In this document: positions 1 through 6,752 of the stretch, in pieces
How positions within the stretch are numbered: position 1 is the stretch's first letter
Layout: each line of letters begins with the position of its first letter
Source of the DNA: Litorilituus sediminis
GTDB taxonomy: Bacteria > Pseudomonadota > Gammaproteobacteria > Enterobacterales > Alteromonadaceae
Direction of reading: 5' to 3'
DNA length: 64,000 nucleotides
Assembly: GCF_004295665.1 (NCBI RefSeq)
Contig: NZ_CP034759.1
Coordinates: 1-64,000 of the forward strand
The notes under the pieces: generated by a model
Seen by the model: the letters and a program-made list of their open reading frames with translations, nothing else
The model's database searches: none
Told to the model about the DNA's origin: nothing
Translations under genes and position numbers: made by a program

Positions 1-828
1 AAAATTTACGATACCTATCAGCAAGCTAATAGGGTTCAGCTAAAATCAGATCAGTTACTTTTTTGTGCCATGGTCAGTGGTAAAAAAGTCATGCACGCCA
101 GTGAAGAGAACTTTGATAGCGACTTTTTACCTCACGAATCCTTTATTATGACGCCTGATAGTCAAGTTGAAATAGACTTTCCTGAGGCACAGTTAAATAA
201 ACCAACCACTTGTTTAGCCATTGAAATTTCAAAAGAAAGAGTGCAGCAAGTCGCGCAAAGCTTAAATGAGCAACATAGTTTACAACAAGACTTTGGCTAT
301 TGGCATTACGAGCACAGATTGGTGCATACTCATCATAATGTTGCTACGCAAAATGTCTTAAATCGCATTGTGCAAATATATGGCGAAGATCATCCCGATA
401 GAAGCGCGATGATTTCGCTTGCGGTATCAGAATTAACCATTCGGCTACTTCGACATCAAACGCGCGATTTTATTTTATCATTTTGTCAAAACGAGCCTGA
501 TAAAAATGGTTTATCTGCGGCACTCAATTATATTGAGCAGCATTTAAATGAGCCTATTGCCATCGATAGTCTTGCTCGTATCGCCTGTATGAGTCGCAGT
601 AAATTTTTTACTGAATTTAAACAGCATTTAGGCTGTACACCTATGGCATTTCAGCAACAACTTAGATTAAAAAATGCTGCCAATGCGTTAAGGTTAGGGG
701 AGAGTATTACCGCCACATGCTTTGCTTTTGGCTTTACCAATACCAGTCATTTTAGTCGCATCTTTAAACAGTTCTACGGTTTAACACCAAGTCAATATAA
801 GCAACGTCATTTACTTAGGGCGTGTTGA
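1..828 (+). CDS. AraC-family transcriptional regulator (5' end outside the window)
   Basis: The frame is open from base 1, so the gene starts upstream of the window and the ATG at 70 is internal. The first half resembles the AraC-type N-terminal cupin-like effector domain (PF06719 type: a segment around GKKVMHASEENFDSDF, then LAIEIS). The last ~100 residues form the double helix-turn-helix of the AraC/XylS family (segments near IDSLARIACMSRSKFFTEFK and CFAFGFTNTSHFSRIFKQFYG). It probably activates or represses a nearby gene in response to a small molecule; ligand and targets cannot be read from the sequence. Oddity: the last three codons and the stop come from the inverted repeat of a MITE inserted at 818, so the C-terminus is a fusion. 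The helix-turn-helix is complete and the protein may still work. Confidence 0.85.
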   Translation, partial: KIYDTYQQANRVQLKSDQLLFCAMVSGKKVMHASEENFDSDFLPHESFIMTPDSQVEIDFPEAQLNKPTTCLAIEISKERVQQVAQSLNEQHSLQQDFGYWHYEHRLVHTHHNVATQNVLNRIVQIYGEDHPDRSAMISLAVSELTIRLLRHQTRDFILSFCQNEPDKNGLSAALNYIEQHLNEPIAIDSLARIACMSRSKFFTEFKQHLGCTPMAFQQQLRLKNAANALRLGESITATCFAFGFTNTSHFSRIFKQFYGLTPSQYKQRHLLRAC

Positions 829-1003
829 CCTTTGTTGATATTTTCAGCAATGAGTTATTTTTATCAATAGCAAAGCAGTATGAGCGCGATTTGGTTGTTC
901 CAAATAAGTGAATACTAATGCCGCTAGTGTTAAAAATAGCCATTGCCCTTCGGGCTGAGGCTAAAATCCCTTTACTCTACGTTAAAAGCGGCTGATTTAG
1001 CTA

Positions 1004-1887
1004 GGGGTTGTTGATCTTTGCTGTACATATCTTGTTCAGCAGTACATCGGTAGCCACATTAACATAAATGCCAGCGATACCATGCTGGCATAATTCCTTC
1101 CTAATTTATCATATCTCGTTGAAATAGCTCTAAAATGCTTGATTCTCGCAAATGCATTTTCAACCAAATGACGATATTTGTATAAGCACCAATCCATGCT
1201 TGTTTTATCTATGTCTTGTCCGTAATTACGTTTGGCAATAACCGTTACCCCGCCCAGCTCTCGAACAAATTTGCGAAATGGCTCACTGTCATACCCTTTA
1301 TCACAAACTACGGTATTTACATCATCTAACTGCGCTACCAAACTTTCTGCATGAACGATGTCGTGTCGTTGACCTTCTGATAGCTCAAAGCAAATTGGCA
1401 AACCACCACTATCCACTGCCAAGTGAATTTTAGTTGAATTTCCCCCTCGACTTTTTCCTATTTGTTCAGAATTGTCAGTAGCAGCCCCTGTACTGTGTTG
1501 GTGTGCTCGAACTATAGAACCATCAAGAAAGACCCAATCATAATCTGAAAGTTTGGCTAACTCATTGAATAGCATATTCAATAAGCCTTTCTTCGACCAC
1601 AAATTAAAGCGACGATAAATGCTACTCCAGCCGCCAAACTCTGTTGGTAAATCGCGCCACGGGATGCCTGTTCTCAGTCGATATAATATCCCCTCAAACG
1701 TCATTCTGTGTTTTGGTTTGTTGTATATGCGGCCAGTGCTCTTCATTACTTGAAGTAGCTTTAACCACCGCTTATCAGTTAGCATTAGTCTAGGCATGGT
1801 ATTGAGTTGTTAGTTTACTTTTGGCGAAGCAAATTATAACGCTTTACCATGCCGCTCAAAAAACACTCGCGAAAGATCAACAGCCCC
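1004..1887 (-). mobile_element. IS5-family insertion sequence inside the MITE
   Basis: Imperfect terminal repeats GGGGTTGTTGATCTTTG (1004-1020) and GAAAGATCAACAGCCCC (1871-1887) bracket one transposase gene. The flanks read ...TAGCTA and TAGCTA..., consistent with a TA duplication; alternatively the element is 1005-1886 with a CTAG duplication. Length is about 0.88 kb, normal for the IS427 group of IS5. The ends are similar to those of the host MITE (GGGCGTGTTGACC against GGGCTGTTGATC), so the IS may have jumped into a related, non-autonomous relative. Confidence 0.8.
1036..1797 (-). CDS. IS5-family transposase
   Basis: A 253-residue DDE transposase that cuts and rejoins the surrounding IS. 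The N-terminal region (residues ~5-75, with GIPWRDLPTEFGGW) is the DUF4096-type DNA-binding domain of IS5 proteins. The catalytic residues are visible: Asp92 in FLDGSIVRAH, Asp166 in VCDKGYD and Glu213 in ENAFARIKHFR. The gene is one uninterrupted frame, whereas many IS427 relatives need a frameshift, so it looks intact and possibly active. It fills nearly the whole space between the two terminal repeats. Confidence 0.9.
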   Translation of the reverse strand: MPRLMLTDKRWLKLLQVMKSTGRIYNKPKHRMTFEGILYRLRTGIPWRDLPTEFGGWSSIYRRFNLWSKKGLLNMLFNELAKLSDYDWVFLDGSIVRAHQHSTGAATDNSEQIGKSRGGNSTKIHLAVDSGGLPICFELSEGQRHDIVHAESLVAQLDDVNTVVCDKGYDSEPFRKFVRELGGVTVIAKRNYGQDIDKTSMDWCLYKYRHLVENAFARIKHFRAISTRYDKLGRNYASMVSLAFMLMWLPMYC

Positions 1888-2044
1888 TAGCTAAACTACG
1901 CAACTTTTGCCTTGATTAAAGGGATTTTATCTCTCAGCTGAATTATTAAACAAAGGTCAACACGCCCTAGTTAATTATCTTTTGTTTCTTTTTAAATAGA
2001 CTAGCGATAAAATTGCCGCAAGTTTTTTATTTCCTAGGACTCCC

Positions 2045-2980
2045 ATGGCAATTAACTGGTTTCCCGGCCATATGCATAAGGCGCAAAAAGAGATTAAAGA
2101 AATTCTGCCACAAATTGATGTGGTTATAGAAGTTTGTGATGCGCGCCTGCCTTTTAGTAGTGAAAACCCGATGATCACTGAAATCAGAGGGGATAAACCT
2201 TTGATTAAGATTCTTAATAAAAGTGATTTAGCTGATGCTGACACAACGCAAGTGTGGTTAGAGTATTTAGAGTCACAGCATAATGTTAAGGCGATAGCTC
2301 TGACCACTGATAACCCAAGTGTTGCTAAAACGATTCCGTCTTTAATTCGCAAACTTGTCCCTAATAAAGATGAAACTGGTAAACAAATTAATGCCGTTAT
2401 TATGGGTATTCCTAACGTAGGTAAATCAACCTTGATTAATACCTTAGTGGGTAAAACGAAAGCGAAAGTAGGCAATGAGCCTGCGGTAACTAAAGGCCAG
2501 CAGCGTATCCGCCTAGAAGATGGTTTATATCTTTTTGATACACCAGGCATGCTTTGGCCGAAAATTGCTAATGAGAATAGCGGCTATCGATTAGCAGTAT
2601 CTGGTGCGGTAAAAGATACTGCCTTTGATCATGATGATATTGCGTACTTTGCCGCAGATTACTTACTAAAGGCTTACCCTAAACGCCTGATGGAGCGTTA
2701 TAAATTAACTGAATTGCCTGAGCATGAAGAAGATTTAATTGAAGCCTTGGGCAGAAAACGAGGTTGTGTTCGCAGTGGCGGCCATGTTGATATGCATAAA
2801 GCGTCGGTGATTTTAATTAATGAAATTCGCGATAAAACCTTAGGTACCTTATCGTTTGAGTTGCCGGATATGGTGGAAAAAGAGAATATTCATTTTGCCG
2901 AGTTGGAAGAAAAACGTATTGCAGCACGTGAAGCGAAAAAAGCGGCACGTGGTCGTGGTAGAAAAAATAAAAGGAAATAA
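2045..2980 (+). CDS. rbgA: Ribosome biogenesis GTPase RbgA/YlqF-like
   Basis: A 311-residue circularly permuted GTPase. The G motifs occur in the order G4 (NKSD, residues 58-61), G1 (GIPNVGKS, 121-128), G2 (Thr149 region) and G3 (DTPG, 165-168). The N-terminus INWFPGHMHKAQKEI is the signature of the YlqF/RbgA branch, which acts on the large ribosomal subunit late in assembly. The C-terminus is a basic, charged tail. The start is the ATG at 2045, after a weak aggac. The stop overlaps the next gene's ATG by one base (TAATG), so the two are translationally coupled. The upstream intergenic DNA is almost entirely the MITE end. Confidence 0.9.
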   Translation: MAINWFPGHMHKAQKEIKEILPQIDVVIEVCDARLPFSSENPMITEIRGDKPLIKILNKSDLADADTTQVWLEYLESQHNVKAIALTTDNPSVAKTIPSLIRKLVPNKDETGKQINAVIMGIPNVGKSTLINTLVGKTKAKVGNEPAVTKGQQRIRLEDGLYLFDTPGMLWPKIANENSGYRLAVSGAVKDTAFDHDDIAYFAADYLLKAYPKRLMERYKLTELPEHEEDLIEALGRKRGCVRSGGHVDMHKASVILINEIRDKTLGTLSFELPDMVEKENIHFAELEEKRIAAREAKKAARGRGRKNKRK

Positions 2981-3426
2981 TGATGTCTGAACAAGGTGAT
3001 ACCAAGCCGTTTTGCTTACATCCGCAATTAGTAAAAGATTGCATTGAGCTAGCAGAGCTACCACTATCTAAGTTACTGTTAAGTAATGACAGTAACTACC
3101 CTTGGTTTATTTTAGTGCCAAAAGTGGCTGATATTAGTGAAATTTATCAGTTAGATTGGCAACAGCAACAACAACTATTAAATGAATCAAGTTTGCTGAG
3201 TGAATTACTGATGCAAATATTTGCTGGCGATAAAATGAATGTTGCAGCGCTAGGTAATGTTGTTGAGCAATTACACGTGCACCATGTGGTACGCTTTAAA
3301 GAAGATGGGTGTTGGCCGAAGCCAATTTGGGGACAGTTACCAGCAAAACCTTATAGTGAGGTTGAGTTGCAAGACATTAAAACCAAAGTGTTATCTCAGC
3401 TTGATGTGGTTATGCAAAAGGCGTAG
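2980..3426 (+). CDS. HIT-domain protein (histidine-triad hydrolase)
   Basis: A 148-residue protein of the histidine-triad superfamily, which hydrolyses or transfers nucleotidyl groups. The triad region reads QLHVHHVVR (His99, His101, His102), followed by DGCWPKPIWG. This QLHxHHxxR...W..P.WG pattern is a recognised subgroup of bacterial HIT proteins and differs from the usual HxHxHxx. PWFILVPK near residue 41 is the other conserved HIT strand. It is coupled to rbgA by a 1-base overlap; a second ATG at 2983 is an equally good start. The natural substrate is unknown. Confidence 0.85.
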   Translation: MMSEQGDTKPFCLHPQLVKDCIELAELPLSKLLLSNDSNYPWFILVPKVADISEIYQLDWQQQQQLLNESSLLSELLMQIFAGDKMNVAALGNVVEQLHVHHVVRFKEDGCWPKPIWGQLPAKPYSEVELQDIKTKVLSQLDVVMQKA

Positions 3427-3487
3427 TGAATAACATAACGAATAATAAAGAAAACACATTTCAGGACGAGACAAAAAATCTATAAAT

Positions 3488-3518
3488 AAAGAGCAACATA
3501 GTCGTTGCTCTTTTTATT
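3488..3518. terminator. Bidirectional intrinsic terminator
   Basis: A perfect 10-bp stem AAAGAGCAAC/GTTGCTCTTT with a 6-base loop, flanked by T-rich sequence on the plus side and A-rich sequence on the other. It lies between the convergent HIT and methionine gamma-lyase genes and can serve both. Confidence 0.8.
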
Positions 3519-3541
3519 TGTATTTCTAGTGGTTCTAGCCG

Positions 3542-4765
3542 TTAAGCGGCGTTGATAGCTGTGACTTTTCCTGAGTTATTAACGCTATCTAGTGATTGTT
3601 TTAAATCACTAATTAAGTCTTCAACATTCTCAAGACCAACAGAGATCCTGATCAAGCTATCACTAATACCAGCATGTTCACGCTCTTCTGGCGTGTAAGG
3701 TGAGTGTGTCATTGAAGCTGGGTGCTGAATTAAAGACTCGGCATCACCTAAGCTTACGGCAATTGAGAATAACTGCATACGGTTTATAAAGTCACTACCA
3801 CCAGCAAGGTTAGTGTTTAGTTCAAAGGCGATAACGCCACCAGCCGCCTTCATTTGACTGCCAATAAATTTGTTACCTGGGTGGCTTTTAAGACCTGGGT
3901 AATAAACTTGGGCAACATTTGGGTGTTGCTCTAAAAATTCTGCTACTTGCTGGGCATTGCTGCAATGTCTTTCCATTCGAATAGGTAAGGTTTTTAAGCC
4001 ACGCATAATTAACCAAGCATCATGTGGGCTTATGGTGGCGCCAATATCTTTTAAGGTGGTCATTTTAATTTCATTGATCATCTCAAAGCTACCACAAACA
4101 ATACCGGCAACCACATCACCATGACCATTTAAGTATTTTGTCGCACTGTGAATAATAATGTCTGCGCCAAATTTTGCCGGTTGTTGTAATACTGGCGTTA
4201 AGAAGGTGTTGTCAATCACAGAGAGTAAGTTATTGTCTTTGGCAATGGCGCAGATTTTTTCTAAATCTAATACCACTAAATTAGGGTTAATTGGTGTTTC
4301 TAAGAAAACTAATTTGGTATTTTCTTTTATGGCAGCCTTGATGTTCTCAGGCTCTGTCATATCAACAAAAGTCACTTCAATGTTATATTTTTTAAACAGA
4401 TGGCTCATTAACGCGAATGAACAGCCATAAACGGCTTTTGACGAAATCATATGATCGCCAGCTTGCAAATTGGTCATCAACGCGGCAGAAACTGCCGCCA
4501 TACCTGTAGCGGTTGCTGCAGCATCATCCATACCTTCCATAGCAGCAACACGTTGCTCTAACTGGCGAGTTGTTGGGTTACCTAAGCGCGTATAAATATA
4601 ACCTTCACTTTCACCTGCAAAGCGATCGCCACCTTGTTTGGCGTCTTCAAAAATAAATGTTGACGTTTGGTATAGCGGCGTGGCTAAAGAGCCGAATTGC
4701 TTGTCGTCGATACGTCCTGCGTGAATTGCGTTTGTTTCTATATGTTGACTATTAAATTTGCTCAT
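3542..4765 (-). CDS. megL: Methionine gamma-lyase (PLP enzyme)
   Basis: A 407-residue Cys/Met-metabolism PLP enzyme. It probably cleaves L-methionine to methanethiol, ammonia and 2-oxobutyrate. The PLP lysine is Lys210 in HSATKYLNGHGD. Cys115 in VYGCSFAL corresponds to the active-site cysteine that distinguishes methionine gamma-lyase from cystathionine gamma-synthase and gamma-lyase. The segments LFSIAVSLGDAESLIQHPAS and MTHSPYTPEERE also follow the Pseudomonas MdeA/MegL pattern from memory. Alternative assignments are O-succinylhomoserine sulfhydrylase or another gamma-elimination enzyme. It is divergent from a TyrR-type regulator with a sigma-54 promoter match between them, which suggests induction by an amino acid. 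Confidence 0.8.
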   Translation of the reverse strand: MSKFNSQHIETNAIHAGRIDDKQFGSLATPLYQTSTFIFEDAKQGGDRFAGESEGYIYTRLGNPTTRQLEQRVAAMEGMDDAAATATGMAAVSAALMTNLQAGDHMISSKAVYGCSFALMSHLFKKYNIEVTFVDMTEPENIKAAIKENTKLVFLETPINPNLVVLDLEKICAIAKDNNLLSVIDNTFLTPVLQQPAKFGADIIIHSATKYLNGHGDVVAGIVCGSFEMINEIKMTTLKDIGATISPHDAWLIMRGLKTLPIRMERHCSNAQQVAEFLEQHPNVAQVYYPGLKSHPGNKFIGSQMKAAGGVIAFELNTNLAGGSDFINRMQLFSIAVSLGDAESLIQHPASMTHSPYTPEEREHAGISDSLIRISVGLENVEDLISDLKQSLDSVNNSGKVTAINAA

Positions 4766-4820
4766 AGATATCTCGTTTAAAGGTGAAAATTATTATTATT
4801 GTTCTTGAAAGTTTTGGCTG

Positions 4821-4844
4821 TAACAGGCTTAGCTGAGCCTGTTA
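4821..4844. repeat. Perfect inverted repeat downstream of the megL promoter
   Basis: The arms TAACAGGCT and AGCCTGTTA (9 bp each) are separated by TAGCTG. The repeat sits at or just after the predicted megL transcription start. It could be an operator or a 5'-leader hairpin. It does not match the TyrR-box consensus (TGTAAA-N6-TTTACA) well. Confidence 0.6.
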
Positions 4845-4855
4845 ACTAGGTATAG

Positions 4856-4871
4856 AGCAAATTTGTTGCCA
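4856..4871 (-). promoter_or_regulatory. Candidate sigma-54 promoter for megL
   Basis: On the minus strand the sequence reads TGGCAACAAATTTGCT. It carries the GG and GC dinucleotides at exactly the spacing of the sigma-54 consensus TGGCACG-N4-TTGCW and differs only at the sixth and seventh bases. The -12 element lies 92 bases before the megL start codon, leaving a 5' leader of roughly 80 bases that includes the 4821-4844 inverted repeat. Confidence 0.6.
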
Positions 4872-5087
4872 AAGTTATTAAAGGTTTAAATAACAATGGT
4901 TTACATAGGTATTGAAAAGGAGTTATTTAATTATTAATTATTTTTGTAATAATTTTATTACTATTGTTTTCTTTTATAGCTAGAGTCTGCTTTATAATGG
5001 TTATAAAATTATTTAAATACAATGAATTATAAATACTGTACTATAATTAGTACGATGTAATAATTTTAGTACTTGTGCAGTAAACGT

Positions 5088-6692
5088 ATGAGAATTTCAA
5101 TAGAATCAACAGATAGAATAGGTATATCACAAGAGATCCTTGCGGTATTTGCTCAGCAAGCATGGAACTTAAAAGCGGTAGAAATCACCAGTTGCTTTAC
5201 CTATGCACAAATTGAGCAAGAGGGCTTACAGCTTGCTGATGTGCAAAAGTCTTTATCTGGTGTCAGTGGTATTGTCCGAATTAAAGAAATCGCCTTATTA
5301 CCTGCACAGCAACGCGAAAACCATTTACAGGCGCTATTAGATAAGATCCCTGAGCCGATTATCGATTTAGGAAAACACGGTGAAATACTTGCCGTTAATC
5401 AAGCAACTAAACTGCTAATTAAAGCGCATGAAAGCGAAAGGGATTCAGCAAAAGAGTTAGATTATATCGGCAAGCCGATCGCAGATTATATAAAGCCCCT
5501 GACAAAAAACCTGATAACAGATAGCGCGAGTAGTCACGCAATAACCATAAACAGTAAGGCTTATATTGCTGATTTTAGCCCTGTCTATGCATCTACATTT
5601 GATGAAAACAAGCAAACTAATCAAGCGATAACTGGTGCGGTTGTGGTGTTGCGCTCAATGCATACCTTAGGTAGGCAAATATCGTTAATACAAACTCATC
5701 ATCGACATGATTTTAACGCTATTATTGGTCAGTCGAATGAAATTGTCTTAATTAAAGAGCAAAGTAAGCGCTTTGCCGAGTTAGATTTACCCGTGTTGAT
5801 CAATGGCGAGACAGGAACAGGTAAAGAACTGATTGCCCGTGCCTTGCATCAAGCTAGTCCTAGAGCTAAGTCACCATTTTTAGCCTTAAATTGTGCTGCA
5901 CTACCTGAACACTTACTTGAAAGTGAATTGTTTGGTTATACCGGTGGCGCTTTTACCGGGGCACAAAAAGGCGGTAAACCTGGTTTAATTGAGCTGGCCG
6001 AGGGCGGCAGCTTATTTTTAGATGAAATCGCAGAAATGTCGACCTATTTGCAAGCCAAGCTATTACGTTTCTTACAAGATTTTTCCTATCGTCGCGTTGG
6101 TGGCACGAAAGAATTAACCGCAGATGTGCGTATTATTAGCGCAAGTCATCAAAACCTAGTGCAATTAATTGCTAAGCAGGCGTTTAGGGAAGACTTATAC
6201 TATCGATTAAATGTGCTTAATTTAACCTTGCCACCACTGCGAGAGAGGGCAAGTGATATTGCATTACTGGCAAAAGGCTTTTTAACTAATGCAGTTAAGC
6301 AAGTAGGCAGAGGCTTACAAGCTGAAGATGTTTATCTAACTGAGCCTGCTTTGGCATTATTACAGCGTTTTTCTTGGCCTGGGAATATTCGCCAATTACA
6401 AAATGTTCTTTTTAGTGTTGTGGCTTTAAATAAAGGACAAGCGATATCGGCAAGTGATATTCAGCAGGTTTTAGCAAAATATGATAGTGAACATAGCGAA
6501 AGCAAGGCCGAAACGACAGATCAGATGGAGAGTAAGGAAATAAAAGATTGGGCTAGCGCACAAGCAAAGTTTGAGCTGGAGTTGTTACAGCAGTTATTAC
6601 CTTTATACCCCTCAACTAGAAAGCTAGCAGAGCGCCTTGGTGTATCTCATAATAAAATTGCCATGAAGTTAAGGCAACACGGTATTGGCTAG
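5088..6692 (+). CDS. tyrR: TyrR/PhhR-type transcriptional regulator with intact sigma-54 activation loop
   Basis: The order is an N-terminal ACT-like domain (MRISIESTDRIGISQEILAV), a PAS domain (~75-190), an AAA+ domain and a C-terminal helix-turn-helix (YPSTRKLAERLGVSHNKIAMKLR). Walker A is GETGTGKE (~240-247) and Walker B is GGSLFLDEI. I chose the ATG at 5088 because it aligns with E. coli TyrR (MRLEVFCEDRLG); an in-frame TTG lies five codons upstream. E. coli TyrR lacks the GAFTGA loop and works on sigma-70 promoters. Here GAFTGA is intact (~287-292), as in Pseudomonas PhhR, so sigma-54 activation is likely. Divergent neighbour megL is the obvious target; aromatic amino acids are likely effectors. 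Confidence 0.88.
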   Translation: MRISIESTDRIGISQEILAVFAQQAWNLKAVEITSCFTYAQIEQEGLQLADVQKSLSGVSGIVRIKEIALLPAQQRENHLQALLDKIPEPIIDLGKHGEILAVNQATKLLIKAHESERDSAKELDYIGKPIADYIKPLTKNLITDSASSHAITINSKAYIADFSPVYASTFDENKQTNQAITGAVVVLRSMHTLGRQISLIQTHHRHDFNAIIGQSNEIVLIKEQSKRFAELDLPVLINGETGTGKELIARALHQASPRAKSPFLALNCAALPEHLLESELFGYTGGAFTGAQKGGKPGLIELAEGGSLFLDEIAEMSTYLQAKLLRFLQDFSYRRVGGTKELTADVRIISASHQNLVQLIAKQAFREDLYYRLNVLNLTLPPLRERASDIALLAKGFLTNAVKQVGRGLQAEDVYLTEPALALLQRFSWPGNIRQLQNVLFSVVALNKGQAISASDIQQVLAKYDSEHSESKAETTDQMESKEIKDWASAQAKFELELLQQLLPLYPSTRKLAERLGVSHNKIAMKLRQHGIG

Positions 6693-6752
6693 ATTATTAT
6701 TTGAATTACTTGAGCTTAGCGAGGTTTCTAGGTAGTTTAGCTATATTGGCTA

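Larger units (their letters stand above)
818..1967. mobile_element. MITE-like element with 19-bp terminal inverted repeats, interrupted by an IS
   Basis: GGGCGTGTTGACCTTTGTT at 818-836 is matched exactly by its reverse complement at 1949-1967, with TA on both sides (816-817 and 1968-1969) as a likely 2-bp target duplication. An internal inverted pair (aaaatcccttta near 963 and taaagggatttt near 1917) supports one palindromic element of about 260 bp once the inner IS is removed. It has no coding capacity of its own. The ends resemble IS5-family (IS427-group) ends, so it is probably a non-autonomous derivative mobilised in trans. It supplies the stop codon of the upstream AraC-type gene and ends about 75 bp before rbgA. 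Confidence 0.75.
4766..5087. promoter_or_regulatory. Divergent megL/tyrR control region
   Basis: A 322-bp AT-rich intergenic region holding three notable signals: a -24/-12 element for megL (4856-4871, minus), a perfect inverted repeat at 4821-4844 (arms TAACAGGCT/AGCCTGTTA, 6-base spacer) and a second palindrome at 5038-5053 (GTACTA-taat-TAGTAC) just upstream of tyrR. The last is a plausible autoregulatory site. No reading frame of interest is present. Confidence 0.55.

Noticed and set aside
1975..2550. A 191-codon frame opposite rbgA
   Set aside because: It lies antisense to a well-supported GTPase gene, has no family features and no ribosome site.
2980..3426. HIT motif HVHHVVR as a degenerate, inactive triad
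   Set aside because: The QLHxHH pattern is usual for this HIT subgroup from memory, so loss of function is not indicated.
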